Origin: Leeuwenhoekiella aestuarii
GTDB lineage: Bacteria > Bacteroidota > Bacteroidia > Flavobacteriales > Flavobacteriaceae
Assembly (NCBI RefSeq): GCF_004104055.1
Contig: NZ_QOVJ01000002.1
Coordinates: forward strand, 558,001-622,000
Direction: 5' to 3'
DNA: 64,000 nucleotides
Shown one piece after another: positions 51,647-60,717 of this stretch (positions are counted from its first letter, which is position 1; every line of letters begins with the position of its first letter). The position numbers were made by a program, and so were the translations under genes. A model generated the notes under the pieces. It made no database searches. It was not told the DNA's origin and was given only the letters and a program-made list of their open reading frames with translations.

Positions 51647-51796
51647 CGTTATTTGGATTGATGAATGTAACGTAAAATTGCCAAGGGGTAATCCCAAAAA
51701 GATATTAAAAGGAAACCGCTTTTGATCCCTCAGCAAGTCTGACCGTATTGAAATCTCGATTATGGGGTAAAGTTATGATTATCAATAGCTTATTTT

Positions 51797-51876
51797 ACTA
51801 CCCGCACGAGTAGTTTTTAAAAATAACCGGTTGTATCCGAAACAGTTAGATCGTTAAAACTACCCTCAGGAGTAGT
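51797..51876. promoter_or_regulatory. Pair of 18-bp palindromic sites ACTACCCnnnnGAGTAGT
   Basis: ACTACCCGCACGAGTAGT (51797-51814) and ACTACCCTCAGGAGTAGT (51859-51876) are identical outside the four central bases. The arms are self-complementary at six of seven positions. Their centres are 62 bases apart, about six helical turns. They lie between the divergent S41 peptidase (start 51646) and LuxR regulator (start 51902), the second site ending 26 bases before the regulator start. Binding by the adjacent LuxR-type protein is the simplest reading. Confidence 0.7.
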
Positions 51877-51901
51877 GTGTAGAAAACTTATATTTGTTAG
51901 T

Positions 51902-52660
51902 ATGGCAGATATTCCTTCTTTTTTCTCGCTTAAAAACAGCATCAACACGCTAACGGATACCGATAAACGGCAAACCGAAAATTATCTTGAGGTCGTAGAA
52001 GCCTTTGCCAGAACCACCTATCAAAGTGTTTATGTGATTGATTATGCGCAAAAAGGATTTGAATATGTATCGGATAATCCGTTGTTTTTATGCGGAAATA
52101 CAGCAGCGGAAGTCCGGGAAATGGGGTATGATTTTTATTTTAAGTACGTGCCCGAAGCCGATCTCGAACTGCTCTTAAAAATAAATACTGTTGGGTTTGA
52201 TTTTTACGAAACCAAGCCTGTTGCAGAACGGAAGGACTACAGCATTTCGTATGATTTTCATTTAAAAACGGAAGCCAGAAAAACCCTGTTAATCAACCAA
52301 AACCTCACGCCCCTCTTTTTAACCGAAAGCGGAAAAATCTGGAAAGCCATTTGTTTTGTCTCCCTGTCTACGCAACAGCAGGCCGGTAATATCACGATTA
52401 CCCAAAAAGGCAGTTCTGAAAAACTAATCTATGATCTAGCAACGGATTGCTGGAAGGCAGTCCAAAAGATAGAACTCACCCAACGGGAACAGGAAATCCT
52501 GCACTACGCGATGAGAGGCTACGCGATTACTGAAATTGCAGAACAGCTTTATATTTCATCCAATACGGTAAAATTTCACCGTAAAAAGTTGTTTGAAAAG
52601 TTGGGTGTGGCGACGATCTATGAAGCGATTTCGTATGCTACGGTTAATAAATTGATTTGA
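51902..52660 (+). CDS. LuxR-type HTH regulator with PAS-like sensor domain
   Basis: From the ATG at 51902 the protein is 252 residues. The C-terminal HTH (about residues 186-250) shows L-T-Q-R-E-Q-E-I-L, I-T-E-I-A-E-Q-L-Y-I-S-S-N-T-V-K-F-H and L-F-E-K-L-G-V, the classic GerE/LuxR fold. The N-terminal 150 residues (Y-V-I-D-Y, F-E-Y-V-S-D-N-P-L-F-L-C-G) look PAS-like. There is no receiver domain, so it is not a two-component regulator. A GTG at 51875 is possible but overlaps the second palindrome. A TATATTTG box ends six bases before the ATG, too close for a normal leader. A decayed copy of its 3' end lies at 61029. Confidence 0.88.
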   Translation: MADIPSFFSLKNSINTLTDTDKRQTENYLEVVEAFARTTYQSVYVIDYAQKGFEYVSDNPLFLCGNTAAEVREMGYDFYFKYVPEADLELLLKINTVGFDFYETKPVAERKDYSISYDFHLKTEARKTLLINQNLTPLFLTESGKIWKAICFVSLSTQQQAGNITITQKGSSEKLIYDLATDCWKAVQKIELTQREQEILHYAMRGYAITEIAEQLYISSNTVKFHRKKLFEKLGVATIYEAISYATVNKLI

Positions 52661-52809
52661 GTTTGGAGCTCAGCAGATTCTTGAAAAATTGCTATATCAA
52701 TCGTTTCTATATTTAGCTATAATATTAAGCCTTTATAATTCCTATATAAATATCAACTTAAGTATTTCTCAAGATTTAATAGTGTATGAATCAGATTTTA
52801 AGAATCTGT

Positions 52810-55800
52810 TTACTCTTCAGCTTTAGCTTTTGGTTTCTGTAATTTGGTATTGTCAAAAATATTTTCAATAATATGTTTATCAATTGCTTCAACATTCAAC
52901 TTCAGGTTAAACATTTCTGATAAATCTTGATTGTATTTTCCCTGTGAAGCATTAATGATTTGAATGATTTTATCATCATAGGTTTCAATTATCTGATGAA
53001 ATTTTTCACTATCATCATTTAGATGGAGAATTATTTTTCTACATACGCTATCTGCTTTGGTCATAGTTATGGTCGAATATTCAAATATGCCAAGTGCAAA
53101 GAACTTTATTTGCTCTATGCTCAATTCTGGGTAGTCTATTAGTAAATCCAAAATATCGTCAAAAATCCTACTTAACTTTCTCTTATCTAAATAATCTTCG
53201 TTAAGTAAATGATTCCAAAAATCTTCATTTTCTGGAATAGCTACTTCATTTTTAGCTATTGAAGTAAAATATTCATCATATGCTTCCATGAAAATTTTAC
53301 TTCTTGTAATTTTCTTTTCTAATAAATCATTCTCAATTAGCCCAGAAAAAGCAAAATTAAAATTAGACTCAGTATTAAAATTCTCTAACCAAACATCTTT
53401 ACTACTCTCTTTAAATTGAATAATTAATAAGTCATAAATAAATCTTATTGAGAAAAACTTAAGATTCTCTTCATCAAAAGTTTCCTTCAAAATATCAATA
53501 CTTAAATTTAAAACGGGAGATATTTCTTCAACTTTAAAATGCTCTTTCCATCTATCAAATTGAGTTAAAAAAACTTTGAAATCATCTTTAAATAATTGTG
53601 ACTTTACTTTATCCAAGTTCTCAAATACCCATTTATAAGTAATAGATTGATTAAACCCGAAATAATCTGTAGTAAGAATCTTAATGACTTCATTTACTAA
53701 AGGATAAGCCCTACCCTTATCAATTCGGATTTTTAATAAATCACCATAGTCAACATAGTGCTGTATGATTTCAGCAACATTAGAAGCATTATCAATTTTA
53801 TTAAGTTCTTTTGTTAATGTAGGGCTTTGTGGTGCATTATTCATCAAATGGGCTATCTGATTAGCTACAATGTCAAAATAAGGATTATCGGTTTTAGCTC
53901 CATTGCTATTTAGAAAATTATTGCCTATCGCTTGAGGTATTAATTTAAATTTACTCTTACCATTAAGAACTTTATTAATCTCGATTAATTTTGATATTTT
54001 TTTTACATCAGTATATCCAACCGCCTTTAATTGAGCATCAATTGTTTCTTGAATTTTATTAAACTTAAAAGATTTATCTGTATAAATTAAATATTCTATT
54101 ACGTGTATATAAGTATACAATTCTTCTACTACGCCATTTTTATGATTAATAAAATATTCATTAAGCTCATCTGAATCAGCAAATATTTTCATATCAACAT
54201 ATGTACAATCTCCTTTTTTAAATAATCTATTTAAATCATCTAAATACTCCACAAAGTCTTTTGGAGAAAACTTCACTTTATTTATTGTAGGTTTAAATTT
54301 TTTAGATTCGCTGTTTAAAAATTTAATTAACTTATAAATTGTATCATAATATTTACTGCTATCTGATGATTTTATGAACTCATTTTGAGACTCATTAACA
54401 ATTTTGTCTGCTAGTCTTTTTGCCGTATTTCTTGAAGTGTTTATAATTATACTTCTATGCCAATCTAAAAGTTTTACAAATTCTCCTTTAGGTCTTTTGT
54501 CAATATTATTAGCAAATCTTTCCCAATATGATTTTAGTGCTTGTGCAGATACAACATCTTTAACTTCTTCAAATATTTTGGCTGTGTTTTCAGGTCGTGA
54601 ATTTGAAAAACTAAACTTGTTGACTGTATTTTCAAAATAAGTTTTAAACTCACTATGTTTTTTTACATCTTTTAGAGCTTCGAAATTGGCTTTAAAGAAT
54701 ATGTCATCAATGCTATTTGTTAATAGCACTTCACTTGATTTTTCTTTATCAACATTATAAACTATAGCCGCTAAATTTTCTTCTAGTTCAGATTCAGCTT
54801 GAAACATATGTTTCTCTTCCTTTAAAAAATGTTTGCCCGCAATAGAAATCAATGGATTATTTAAAATTTCTTTTTTTCTTAAACTAAATAAGGCCAAATA
54901 CTTTATATCAATTGAGCTATTATGTTGTAAGTATAAAGAGACGAGATTGTTGATGAATATTATTATATCACGCGGTCTTTTAGTATTTATGTCCGTGATA
55001 AGTTCATATAAAGAAGAAATAAATTCTATATCATTATCATTAATAATGTCATGAAAAGCTTCTTTAAATTTTAATTCAAAGAACTTCTTCCAATCTGATA
55101 AAACAGGGGGGGAAATTCTAAAAATTGTTGAAAACGTTTTTCCTATAAAATTATCCACTTTATTATCATCACTTGCATCAAAATGTTTAGATAAATGTTC
55201 TTTGTCATAAGGGATTATTACCCAAACATTATCAATTTTTTCTTCAGCAAAAAAAGTGTGTATTGATGACCAAAGGGATAAAACTTTATCACTCTTTGAT
55301 AATCTATCCATATTATCAAACACAATTATTAAACCATCTGATTCTAAATCATCTGTAATATTTTCAAAATATTCTTTAAAACTCTTTACAGATGGTTCAT
55401 CTTCAAGTGTATGTTCTAGTTCTTCTGTTTCTAGATCTGAACCACTAAAAATATACAAGAGCCTTTTAAGCCTTTCTTTATAATCAAAATCCTTAGTTTC
55501 TGGATTACCATCAAAAGCTTGATATTCTTTTCTCAATTCCACCAAACCCCAAACAAAAACAATGGTTGGCAATAGGTACTTTGATAAAAATAATTTTAAG
55601 TAGTGTAAGTTGTATTTTGGAACAAAATTGCTACTAATTAAAAAATCATCGTAGAGTATATTCAAAAATGAAAACATTAAAATAGAAGCCATTATTAGAA
55701 TCCAATAAAACTTGATTTTTGGAAATTTAGTTGTGTTCTTTGTAGCTTTTTTTGCGAGTAGTTTGTTTAACTCTTTTGTCCAATCTACATTACCTTTAAA

Positions 55801-56121
55801 CTTTTTTCCTCTTTTTAATGAAGAAATTAATTCTTCTAAAAAGGTGCGCCTCGTTAAATCTTCTTGATGACCCCATGCATCATAAGTAAAAAAGAAATAG
55901 TCTGAACTTATTTCATTAAATTTTTTGTTTATAATACTTACAACATTGGATTTTCCTGAACCCCATTTTCCTTCAATACCAACAACATTATTGGGTAAGG
56001 ATTTTTCTTTAATTAATTCGAAAATTGTGTTAGAAATCTTTTCATGAGATTTGCCTTCAAATAAATCTTTTCCAGATGGAGAGCTAGAAATGTAGTTTGG
56101 TTTTTTGGATGGTTCACTCAT
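52810..56121 (-). CDS. KAP-type P-loop NTPase with membrane segments
   Basis: A 1103-residue protein from the ATG at 56121 (the TTG at 56136 is not needed). Walker A is G-I-E-G-K-W-G-S-G-K-S with K57, and Walker B lies in L-I-I-V-F-D-N-M-D-R-L (D269, D272). Two hydrophobic segments (about residues 138-157 and 176-196) are inserted between them, the hallmark of KAP NTPases, which are membrane-associated STAND-like ATPases. The long C-terminal part is helical and unassigned. Base composition is far more AT-rich than the flanks and the gene sits alone between repeat blocks, so recent acquisition is likely. Relatives occur in phage-defence contexts; that role here is inference. Confidence 0.88.
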   Translation of the reverse strand: MSEPSKKPNYISSSPSGKDLFEGKSHEKISNTIFELIKEKSLPNNVVGIEGKWGSGKSNVVSIINKKFNEISSDYFFFTYDAWGHQEDLTRRTFLEELISSLKRGKKFKGNVDWTKELNKLLAKKATKNTTKFPKIKFYWILIMASILMFSFLNILYDDFLISSNFVPKYNLHYLKLFLSKYLLPTIVFVWGLVELRKEYQAFDGNPETKDFDYKERLKRLLYIFSGSDLETEELEHTLEDEPSVKSFKEYFENITDDLESDGLIIVFDNMDRLSKSDKVLSLWSSIHTFFAEEKIDNVWVIIPYDKEHLSKHFDASDDNKVDNFIGKTFSTIFRISPPVLSDWKKFFELKFKEAFHDIINDNDIEFISSLYELITDINTKRPRDIIIFINNLVSLYLQHNSSIDIKYLALFSLRKKEILNNPLISIAGKHFLKEEKHMFQAESELEENLAAIVYNVDKEKSSEVLLTNSIDDIFFKANFEALKDVKKHSEFKTYFENTVNKFSFSNSRPENTAKIFEEVKDVVSAQALKSYWERFANNIDKRPKGEFVKLLDWHRSIIINTSRNTAKRLADKIVNESQNEFIKSSDSSKYYDTIYKLIKFLNSESKKFKPTINKVKFSPKDFVEYLDDLNRLFKKGDCTYVDMKIFADSDELNEYFINHKNGVVEELYTYIHVIEYLIYTDKSFKFNKIQETIDAQLKAVGYTDVKKISKLIEINKVLNGKSKFKLIPQAIGNNFLNSNGAKTDNPYFDIVANQIAHLMNNAPQSPTLTKELNKIDNASNVAEIIQHYVDYGDLLKIRIDKGRAYPLVNEVIKILTTDYFGFNQSITYKWVFENLDKVKSQLFKDDFKVFLTQFDRWKEHFKVEEISPVLNLSIDILKETFDEENLKFFSIRFIYDLLIIQFKESSKDVWLENFNTESNFNFAFSGLIENDLLEKKITRSKIFMEAYDEYFTSIAKNEVAIPENEDFWNHLLNEDYLDKRKLSRIFDDILDLLIDYPELSIEQIKFFALGIFEYSTITMTKADSVCRKIILHLNDDSEKFHQIIETYDDKIIQIINASQGKYNQDLSEMFNLKLNVEAIDKHIIENIFDNTKLQKPKAKAEE

Positions 56122-56376
56122 AAAATTTAATTTCAAAACGTTAAGATTTTATTAAACCAAGAGTTGTACCATTTTATAAATTCCTTTTTTTTAAATAGAT
56201 AACTGACAGGTTTAGTAAAGAAAAGTGTAAATATGACAATAGGTCACTTTGCTAATCAAGCCACGCACATTACTCTTCAATTCTACTTCGTCGTTTAGAA
56301 AGTATTCTATATGCATTGTAGTAAAAGCTTCTTGAAATATTTGTTTAAAGAAAATTTAGCGGTAATATTCGTTCCG
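56122..56376. other. Upstream region of the KAP NTPase
   Basis: AT-rich, no gene seen. It presumably carries the promoter of the NTPase gene, but no convincing TTG/TAnnTTTG pair was found. Confidence 0.5.
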
Positions 56377-56442
56377 CTAATACTCCCTCCTATCCTCCTT
56401 TTCCGTCCATTGGTTAAAAGCTTTGATGACGGTTTGTGGAGT
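56377..56442 (-). pseudogene. Duplicated 3' fragment of guaD
   Basis: On the minus strand this reads P-Q-T-V-I-K-A-F-N-Q-W-T-E-K-E-D-R-R-E-Y-stop. The intact guanine deaminase at 61856-62326 ends P-E-I-A-I-K-A-F-K-E-W-T-E-K-E-D-R-R-E-Y-stop. About 66 bases match, with substitutions, then similarity ends. There is no start or catalytic part, so it is a remnant of a duplication or of a recombination that removed the rest. Confidence 0.85.
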
Positions 56443-56532
56443 AAAGATAGGTGTTAACTGGGAGATTGTGAGACTTGAGATATTAGATAGATGTTATATT
56501 ATATCTGAAAAATACGGACCATGAATTGTGTT

Positions 56533-57440
56533 TCTGTTCTTTTGCCTTGATGCTAAAGAACCAAAAAATCAAGGCTTACAGCAGCTTCTCTAAATTTTAT
56601 GTTCGCTTCGCTGCATGCGCTTAACTCGGCCACGGGCCTCAAACAGAACCGCCTGCTACGCTACGCTCCCTGTAAATTTAACGAGAACCTGCTGATAGGC
56701 CGGTGCTGGTGTACGGATGCGATCCTGAAACAAGTTCAGGATGACTTATACCTGCGGAGTTTTTCTAGTTCTTCAGTATAGCTAGAAACACCCGTTAAAA
56801 TTTTCGAAGTATTCAAAATTTGAAATGCTTTTGATAGTTCTGTTCTTTTGCCTTGATGCTAAAGAACCAAAAGATCAAGGCTTACAGTAGCTTCTCTAAA
56901 TTTTATGCTCACTTCGCTGCATGCGCTTAACTCGGCCACGGGCCTCAAACAGAACCGCCTGCTACGCTACGCTCCCTGTAAATTTAACGAGAACCTGCTG
57001 ATAGGCCGGTGCTGGTGTACGGATGCGATCCTGAAACAAGTTCAGGATGACTTATACCTGCGGAGTTTTTCTAGTTCTTCAGTATAGCTAGAAACACCCG
57101 TTAAAATTTTCGAAGTATTCAAAATTTGAAATGCTTTTGATAGTTCTGTTCTTTTGCCTTGATGCTAAAGAACCAAAAGATCAAGGCTTACAGTAGCTTC
57201 TCTAAATTTTATGCTCACTTCGCTGCATGCGCTTAACTCGGCCACGGGCCTCAAACAGAACCGCCTGCTACGCTACGCTCCCTGTAAATTTAACGAGAAC
57301 CTGCTGATAGGCCGGTGCTGGTGTACGGATGCGATCCTGAAACAAGTTCAGGATGACTTATACCTGCGGAGTTTTTCTAGTTCTTCAGTATAGCATGAAG
57401 TACCTGTTAAGAATTTTTGAAGTATTCAAAATTTGAAGTG
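56533..57440 (+). repeat. Nearly three tandem copies of a 306-bp composite repeat
   Basis: The period is exactly 306 bases (for example CAGtAGCTTCTC arms at 56579, 56885 and 57191). Each unit has a GTTCTTTTGCCTTGATGC head, a body bounded by inverted arms (left 56579-56590, right 56683-56694 and equivalents), an ATCCTGAA-ACAAG-TTCAGGAT hairpin, and an AATTTTCGAA...TTCAAAATT hairpin. Units two and three look identical until about 57390, indicating recent amplification. The 60-codon reading frame repeated in each unit is not credible as a gene. Confidence 0.9.
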
Positions 57441-57454
57441 CTTTTAATATTTCT

Positions 57455-58330
57455 GTTCTTTTGCCTTGATGCCAAAGAACCAAAAGATCAAGGCTGCTTA
57501 TAATTTGCGTATTCCGTACAATGGGCCCGGAATTTTTCAAATACGCGATTCTCAGCGATTGGGATTTATCGGTTTTTGTCTCTAGCCTTAAGCTATTAAT
57601 AAATGAGAAACTTAAACTTCTATTGATTGTAATGTTCATTTTTTACTCAGGAGTATTTATTGGACGGGACTTCGTGAATCTGCGATTTCCATCGATGAAA
57701 AAACGAACCAAAAAAACTAGGCTTATTTTTACATCCTTGAAAACTACGCAAAGCCTTTATCGTGGGGATGGCAAACCGCTGCGCTAGGCCATCCTCCACT
57801 GCCCCACGCTGCAGGCTTCGCTTGTTTTACTACGGATCTAAAAAGTAGGCCGTTACTGACGTTTTAATTAGCATTCTTTAAATTTTATTCTTTGGTCTTC
57901 TTTTTCTTCAGTATAGCAATAAGTACCCGTTAAGAATTTTTCGAAGTATTCAAAATTTGAAGTGCTATTTATACTTCTGTTCATTTTTTCCATTGATGAT
58001 AAAACGAACCAAAAAAATCTAGGCTTATTTTTACATCCTTGAAAACTACGCAAAGCCTTTATCGTGCGGATGGCAAACCGCTGCGCTAGGCCATCCTCCA
58101 CTGACCCGCGCTGCAGGCTTCGCTTGTTTTACTACGGATCTAAAAAGTAGGCCGTTACTGACGTTTTAATTAGCATTCTTCAAATTTTATTCTTTGGTCT
58201 TCTTTTTTTTCAGTATAGCATTAAGTACCTGTTAAAAATTTTCGAAGTATTCAAAATTTGAAGTGCTTTCAATATTTCTGTTCTTTTGCCTTGATGCTAA
58301 AGAACCAAAAAATCAAGGCTGCTTATAATT
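57455..58330 (+). repeat. Second block of composite repeats with an alternative body
   Basis: Two further units with a spacing of about 303 bases. They use the other body module, starting near TACATCCTTGAAAACTACGC (57731 and 58033) and ending GGATCTAAAAAGTAGGCCGT. The first has the long head (with ACTCAGGAGTATTTATTGGA), the second a short form of the same head lacking that insert (57980-58025). A third head of the TTCTTTTGCC kind starts near 58280. This shows heads and bodies combining freely. Confidence 0.85.
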
Positions 58331-58647
58331 TTGGAAACAATTAACGGCTCGCTCCACTACATTTAGGGGATTTACTCAAAAAATTGATATTGATTGAATT
58401 ATCGAGTATTATCGAACCAAACATAGCGTTTTGGAGCATTTGGTTCGTGTATCTGGGGAGCGGTATGCCTGACGTATCATGGAGGTGTCATGGGCTTTGC
58501 ATGGGCGTATCCCCGGGTGAAGGTCGGGTGAACCGTGGGTAAACCTCGGGTTAACTACGGGTGAACCCTATGGATTACAGGATATTCTTGAGAATATATT
58601 TAGCTGTTCTTAGACAAGCCTGATACAGCCGCCGCTTTATGAAGCAC
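58331..58647. other. Gene-free stretch with imperfect short tandem repeats
   Basis: No gene. The right half (58513-58572) has five imperfect copies of a GGGTGAACC-like word at 10-12 base spacing. It lies just past the 3' end of the orphan gene at 58648-59487. Confidence 0.65.
58513..58572. repeat. Imperfect 10-12 bp tandem repeat (GGGTGAACC-like)
   Basis: Successive words CGGGTGAAGGT, CGGGTGAACCGT, GGGTAAACCT, CGGGTTAACTAC, GGGTGAACCCT. The copies vary in the second half but keep GGGT-x-AA. Each word is partly self-complementary (GGGT / ACCC), so adjacent copies could pair. Too degenerate for a CRISPR or a standard satellite. Confidence 0.65.
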
Positions 58648-59487
58648 TTAGTAGATCGCGAGGCATTGCATCGCATTATGTGCCGGGAACGCTTCTAATA
58701 CACCATTGTTTTCCTGACCAAAACGAATGCCCAACCATACGGTATGCGCTGTTTTTTTGGCCACGGTTTTCATCGAAAACATAGGATTTGGAGCTTCCAG
58801 ATAGGCCCAAGAATATTGATACATACTGTAAAAGGTTAGATTATATTCTATGGGTTGTGGAATGTTATCAATAGCTATAGGCAGTGTGGGCATACGTAAT
58901 ACTTCCAGCGCTTCAGGATCTAATTCTGAAGTGTATTGCTGCTGCTTCCGGTCATAGGTAAACGGCATCAAATTGTAGCGGATCATCAACAATTCAAAAT
59001 GTGTAGCGTGCTCGGGTGCTACTATATGCTCTTTTTTTAGACCGGAAAAATCAACCAACACGCTTCTGGCATTTTTATTTAGTTTGGGTTGAAAACGCAG
59101 TCTATCGCTTAATGTATTGTTTTCATTCAATTCTAAACCTACCAGTTTTTCCGGGGCATTACAGGCATTGATACTACGCTCACCCTTAACTCCCCTACCC
59201 GCTTTTACCAATTGCAAACACCGACTTGTGAGTCGGCTATTGAAGCTATGATCTTTAAATTCGTGTACGTACGGCAACAGCCCCATACGAATGGCTTTGG
59301 CATAGGAAGAAGCCCCCCCGAATTCTTGATTGTTTTTACGAACCGCCTTGTAGCGCGGGTCGTTGTTGATACGTTCTTTGTTGGGCGGCGTCGCTTTTCT
59401 ACATACCCATTTTCCATTGAGGGTGTAATAGGTAATCCCGTCAATCGTTCCTTTAAATGCGCCGATGTTGTTTGTTGGTTTTGCCAT
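58648..59487 (-). CDS. Conserved-looking protein of unknown function, 279 residues
   Basis: I do not recognise a named family. The N-terminus M-A-K-P-T-N-N-I-G-A-F-K-G-T-I-D-G-I-T-Y-Y resembles a type of orphan protein I associate with several Bacteroidota, but I cannot confirm it. It is basic in the first 100 residues (N-K-E-R-I-N-N-D-P-R-Y, R-L-T-S-R-C) and more mixed after, with no signal peptide, membrane helix or catalytic motif. G+C is higher than in the KAP gene. It stands alone next to a repeat block and an unusual short-repeat tract. Confidence 0.7.
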   Translation of the reverse strand: MAKPTNNIGAFKGTIDGITYYTLNGKWVCRKATPPNKERINNDPRYKAVRKNNQEFGGASSYAKAIRMGLLPYVHEFKDHSFNSRLTSRCLQLVKAGRGVKGERSINACNAPEKLVGLELNENNTLSDRLRFQPKLNKNARSVLVDFSGLKKEHIVAPEHATHFELLMIRYNLMPFTYDRKQQQYTSELDPEALEVLRMPTLPIAIDNIPQPIEYNLTFYSMYQYSWAYLEAPNPMFSMKTVAKKTAHTVWLGIRFGQENNGVLEAFPAHNAMQCLAIY

Positions 59488-59849
59488 GACCTTTTGTTTT
59501 AAAGCGCTAAGATATCGTCAAATACGGCAAAAGTCAAGTGTAATGCATTGAACTTAAGTTCGTTATCGACATTTTTAGGAATTTAGCAATAGGAATGCCA
59601 AAACTTTTGAGAAGATGTGATTTATACTTGGGTTAAATTATTGATACTGTATTTGTTGTATATGTTATTGTTGGCACACGCGATACAATCGCGGAGCAAA
59701 AAGAGTACTGATTCTTATTCACAAACGGATGCAAATTCTATATTCACGGAGCTGGCAAAGCGGGAACATAGGCTTCTATTTTATTTACTTTTTTTAAGCA
59801 AAAAGGCTCCGTTTTGATGCGGAGCCTTTTTCAAGTAAACGATCTCGGG
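59488..59849. other. Gene-free interval
   Basis: Contains the upstream region of the 279-residue gene, a CACGCGATACAATCGCGG hairpin-forming piece near 59679 related to one near 49306, and a terminator at the right. A 66-codon plus-strand frame (59617-59817) ends inside the terminator stem and is not accepted as a gene. Confidence 0.6.
59800..59833. terminator. Terminator downstream of the PEGA lipoprotein gene
   Basis: A 12-bp stem (59800-59811 with 59820-59831) with 8-base loop, A-tract and T-tract arms; usable on both strands. It lies 18 bases beyond the PEGA gene stop on the minus strand. Confidence 0.88.
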
Positions 59850-60317
59850 TTAAGGTTTGCGTTGCAGCTGCCCTACCTGTTCCCAGTTGGGATCTACTTC
59901 CATACTGATGGTAAGGTAAAGTGTACCGTTATCCATCCTATAGGAAGTTCCTTCTTTAGGCTGTCTGTCAATTTCTTCAGGTTTTAGCTGATACATTGCC
60001 CCGGTAATCGGGTCTACCACCAAACCAATAAGACCACCGATCAACACGTTTCCCAAATACCAGGCGTTGAACTTCTTTTTTAGGGTCGTGGTATACGGCT
60101 CATAGCCTTCCAACTCCAAAAGCAGCGTGTATTCCTGATTGCGTTTCAGCTTTTGTTGAAGGGGTGTGGGCCCCATATCAATCTCGTTGATCGCTACTCG
60201 GGCTTCTTTGGGGTACGAATTGATGTGAACATCCTGTCTGGATCCGGAAATGATGGTTGCGCAACCGCTAAGCGCTAAGGCTAAGCCTAAGGTTGCTGTT
60301 TTTAAATGGGTATTCAA
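59850..60317 (-). CDS. PEGA-domain lipoprotein
   Basis: A 155-residue predicted lipoprotein with lipobox L-S-G-C at residue 19. A PEGA-type beta domain follows (V-H-I-N-S-Y-P-K-E-A-R-V-A-I-N, M-G-P-T-P-L, Y-T-L-L-L-E-L-E-G-Y-E-P-Y), and then a glycine-rich hydrophobic segment (about residues 89-108) that could be a membrane hairpin. PEGA domains are surface-layer-type beta structures of unclear role. It is the second gene of a pair with the lipoprotein at 60325; seven bases separate them. Confidence 0.85.
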   Translation of the reverse strand: MNTHLKTATLGLALALSGCATIISGSRQDVHINSYPKEARVAINEIDMGPTPLQQKLKRNQEYTLLLELEGYEPYTTTLKKKFNAWYLGNVLIGGLIGLVVDPITGAMYQLKPEEIDRQPKEGTSYRMDNGTLYLTISMEVDPNWEQVGQLQRKP

Positions 60318-60324
60318 GGTTTAA

Positions 60325-60717
60325 TCAATCTAGTTTTAGTTCGTACTGTTTGAGTTTAGCAACATCGCCGTTATAGCGGTAGAGGTCTATTTGGAGTCGG
60401 TAACACGAACTCCATAGATCCGGTTTTTTGGTATCGGTTACTTTTACGATGTTGGCTCCGTTTTTTCTAGCCTCGATCCGGGCTTTGTTCAACAAGCTAT
60501 TGAAGCTGCAATCTGTAGAAAAACCGGAATCCTGAAAGCGCAAGCTGCCGACTTTAATAAGGTCGTCCGGCAGCTCGTGTTCCACGTCTAAAAAGGCTAC
60601 AGGTTCATCAGAGGTTAAGGTGGTTAGTGGATTAGACACGTGGGAAGCCAGTTTTGGACTACACCCGGTGATCCCGAATGTAATTACCACACTAAAAAAT
60701 AGAAAAGCATACCGCAT
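60325..60717 (-). CDS. Small lipoprotein, first gene of a two-gene unit
   Basis: A 130-residue predicted lipoprotein. The signal has a lipobox I-T-G-C with cysteine at residue 19. The mature part includes G-S-L-R-F-Q-D-S-G-F-S-T-D-C and a helix-beta segment A-R-I-E-A-R-K-N-G-A-N-I-V-K-V, the pattern of small outer-membrane lipoproteins related to DUF4156/RcsF-like folds; that comparison is tentative. Two cysteines (in T-D-C and S-S-C) could form a disulfide. Co-transcribed with the PEGA lipoprotein. Confidence 0.78.
   Translation of the reverse strand: MRYAFLFFSVVITFGITGCSPKLASHVSNPLTTLTSDEPVAFLDVEHELPDDLIKVGSLRFQDSGFSTDCSFNSLLNKARIEARKNGANIVKVTDTKKPDLWSSCYRLQIDLYRYNGDVAKLKQYELKLD

Noticed and set aside
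51647-51736. Longer start for the S41 peptidase
   Set aside because: It would place 30 polar residues in front of a clear signal peptide.
56599-57393. Three tandem 60-codon reading frames with nearly identical products
   Set aside because: They lie inside the 306-bp structured repeats, have no start signal, and equivalent positions in other units carry stops or shifts; open frames are a by-product of the repeat.
56533-58330. CRISPR array
   Set aside because: Units are about 300 bp, spacers are not unique, and there are no cas genes.
58513-58572. CRISPR-like or telomere-like short repeat
   Set aside because: Word length varies from 10 to 12 and the copies are too degenerate.
59617-59817. 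66-codon plus-strand frame with a hydrophobic N-terminus
   Set aside because: Its end is formed by the terminator stem at 59800-59831, its middle contains a CGCGAT hairpin repeat, and no promoter is seen.
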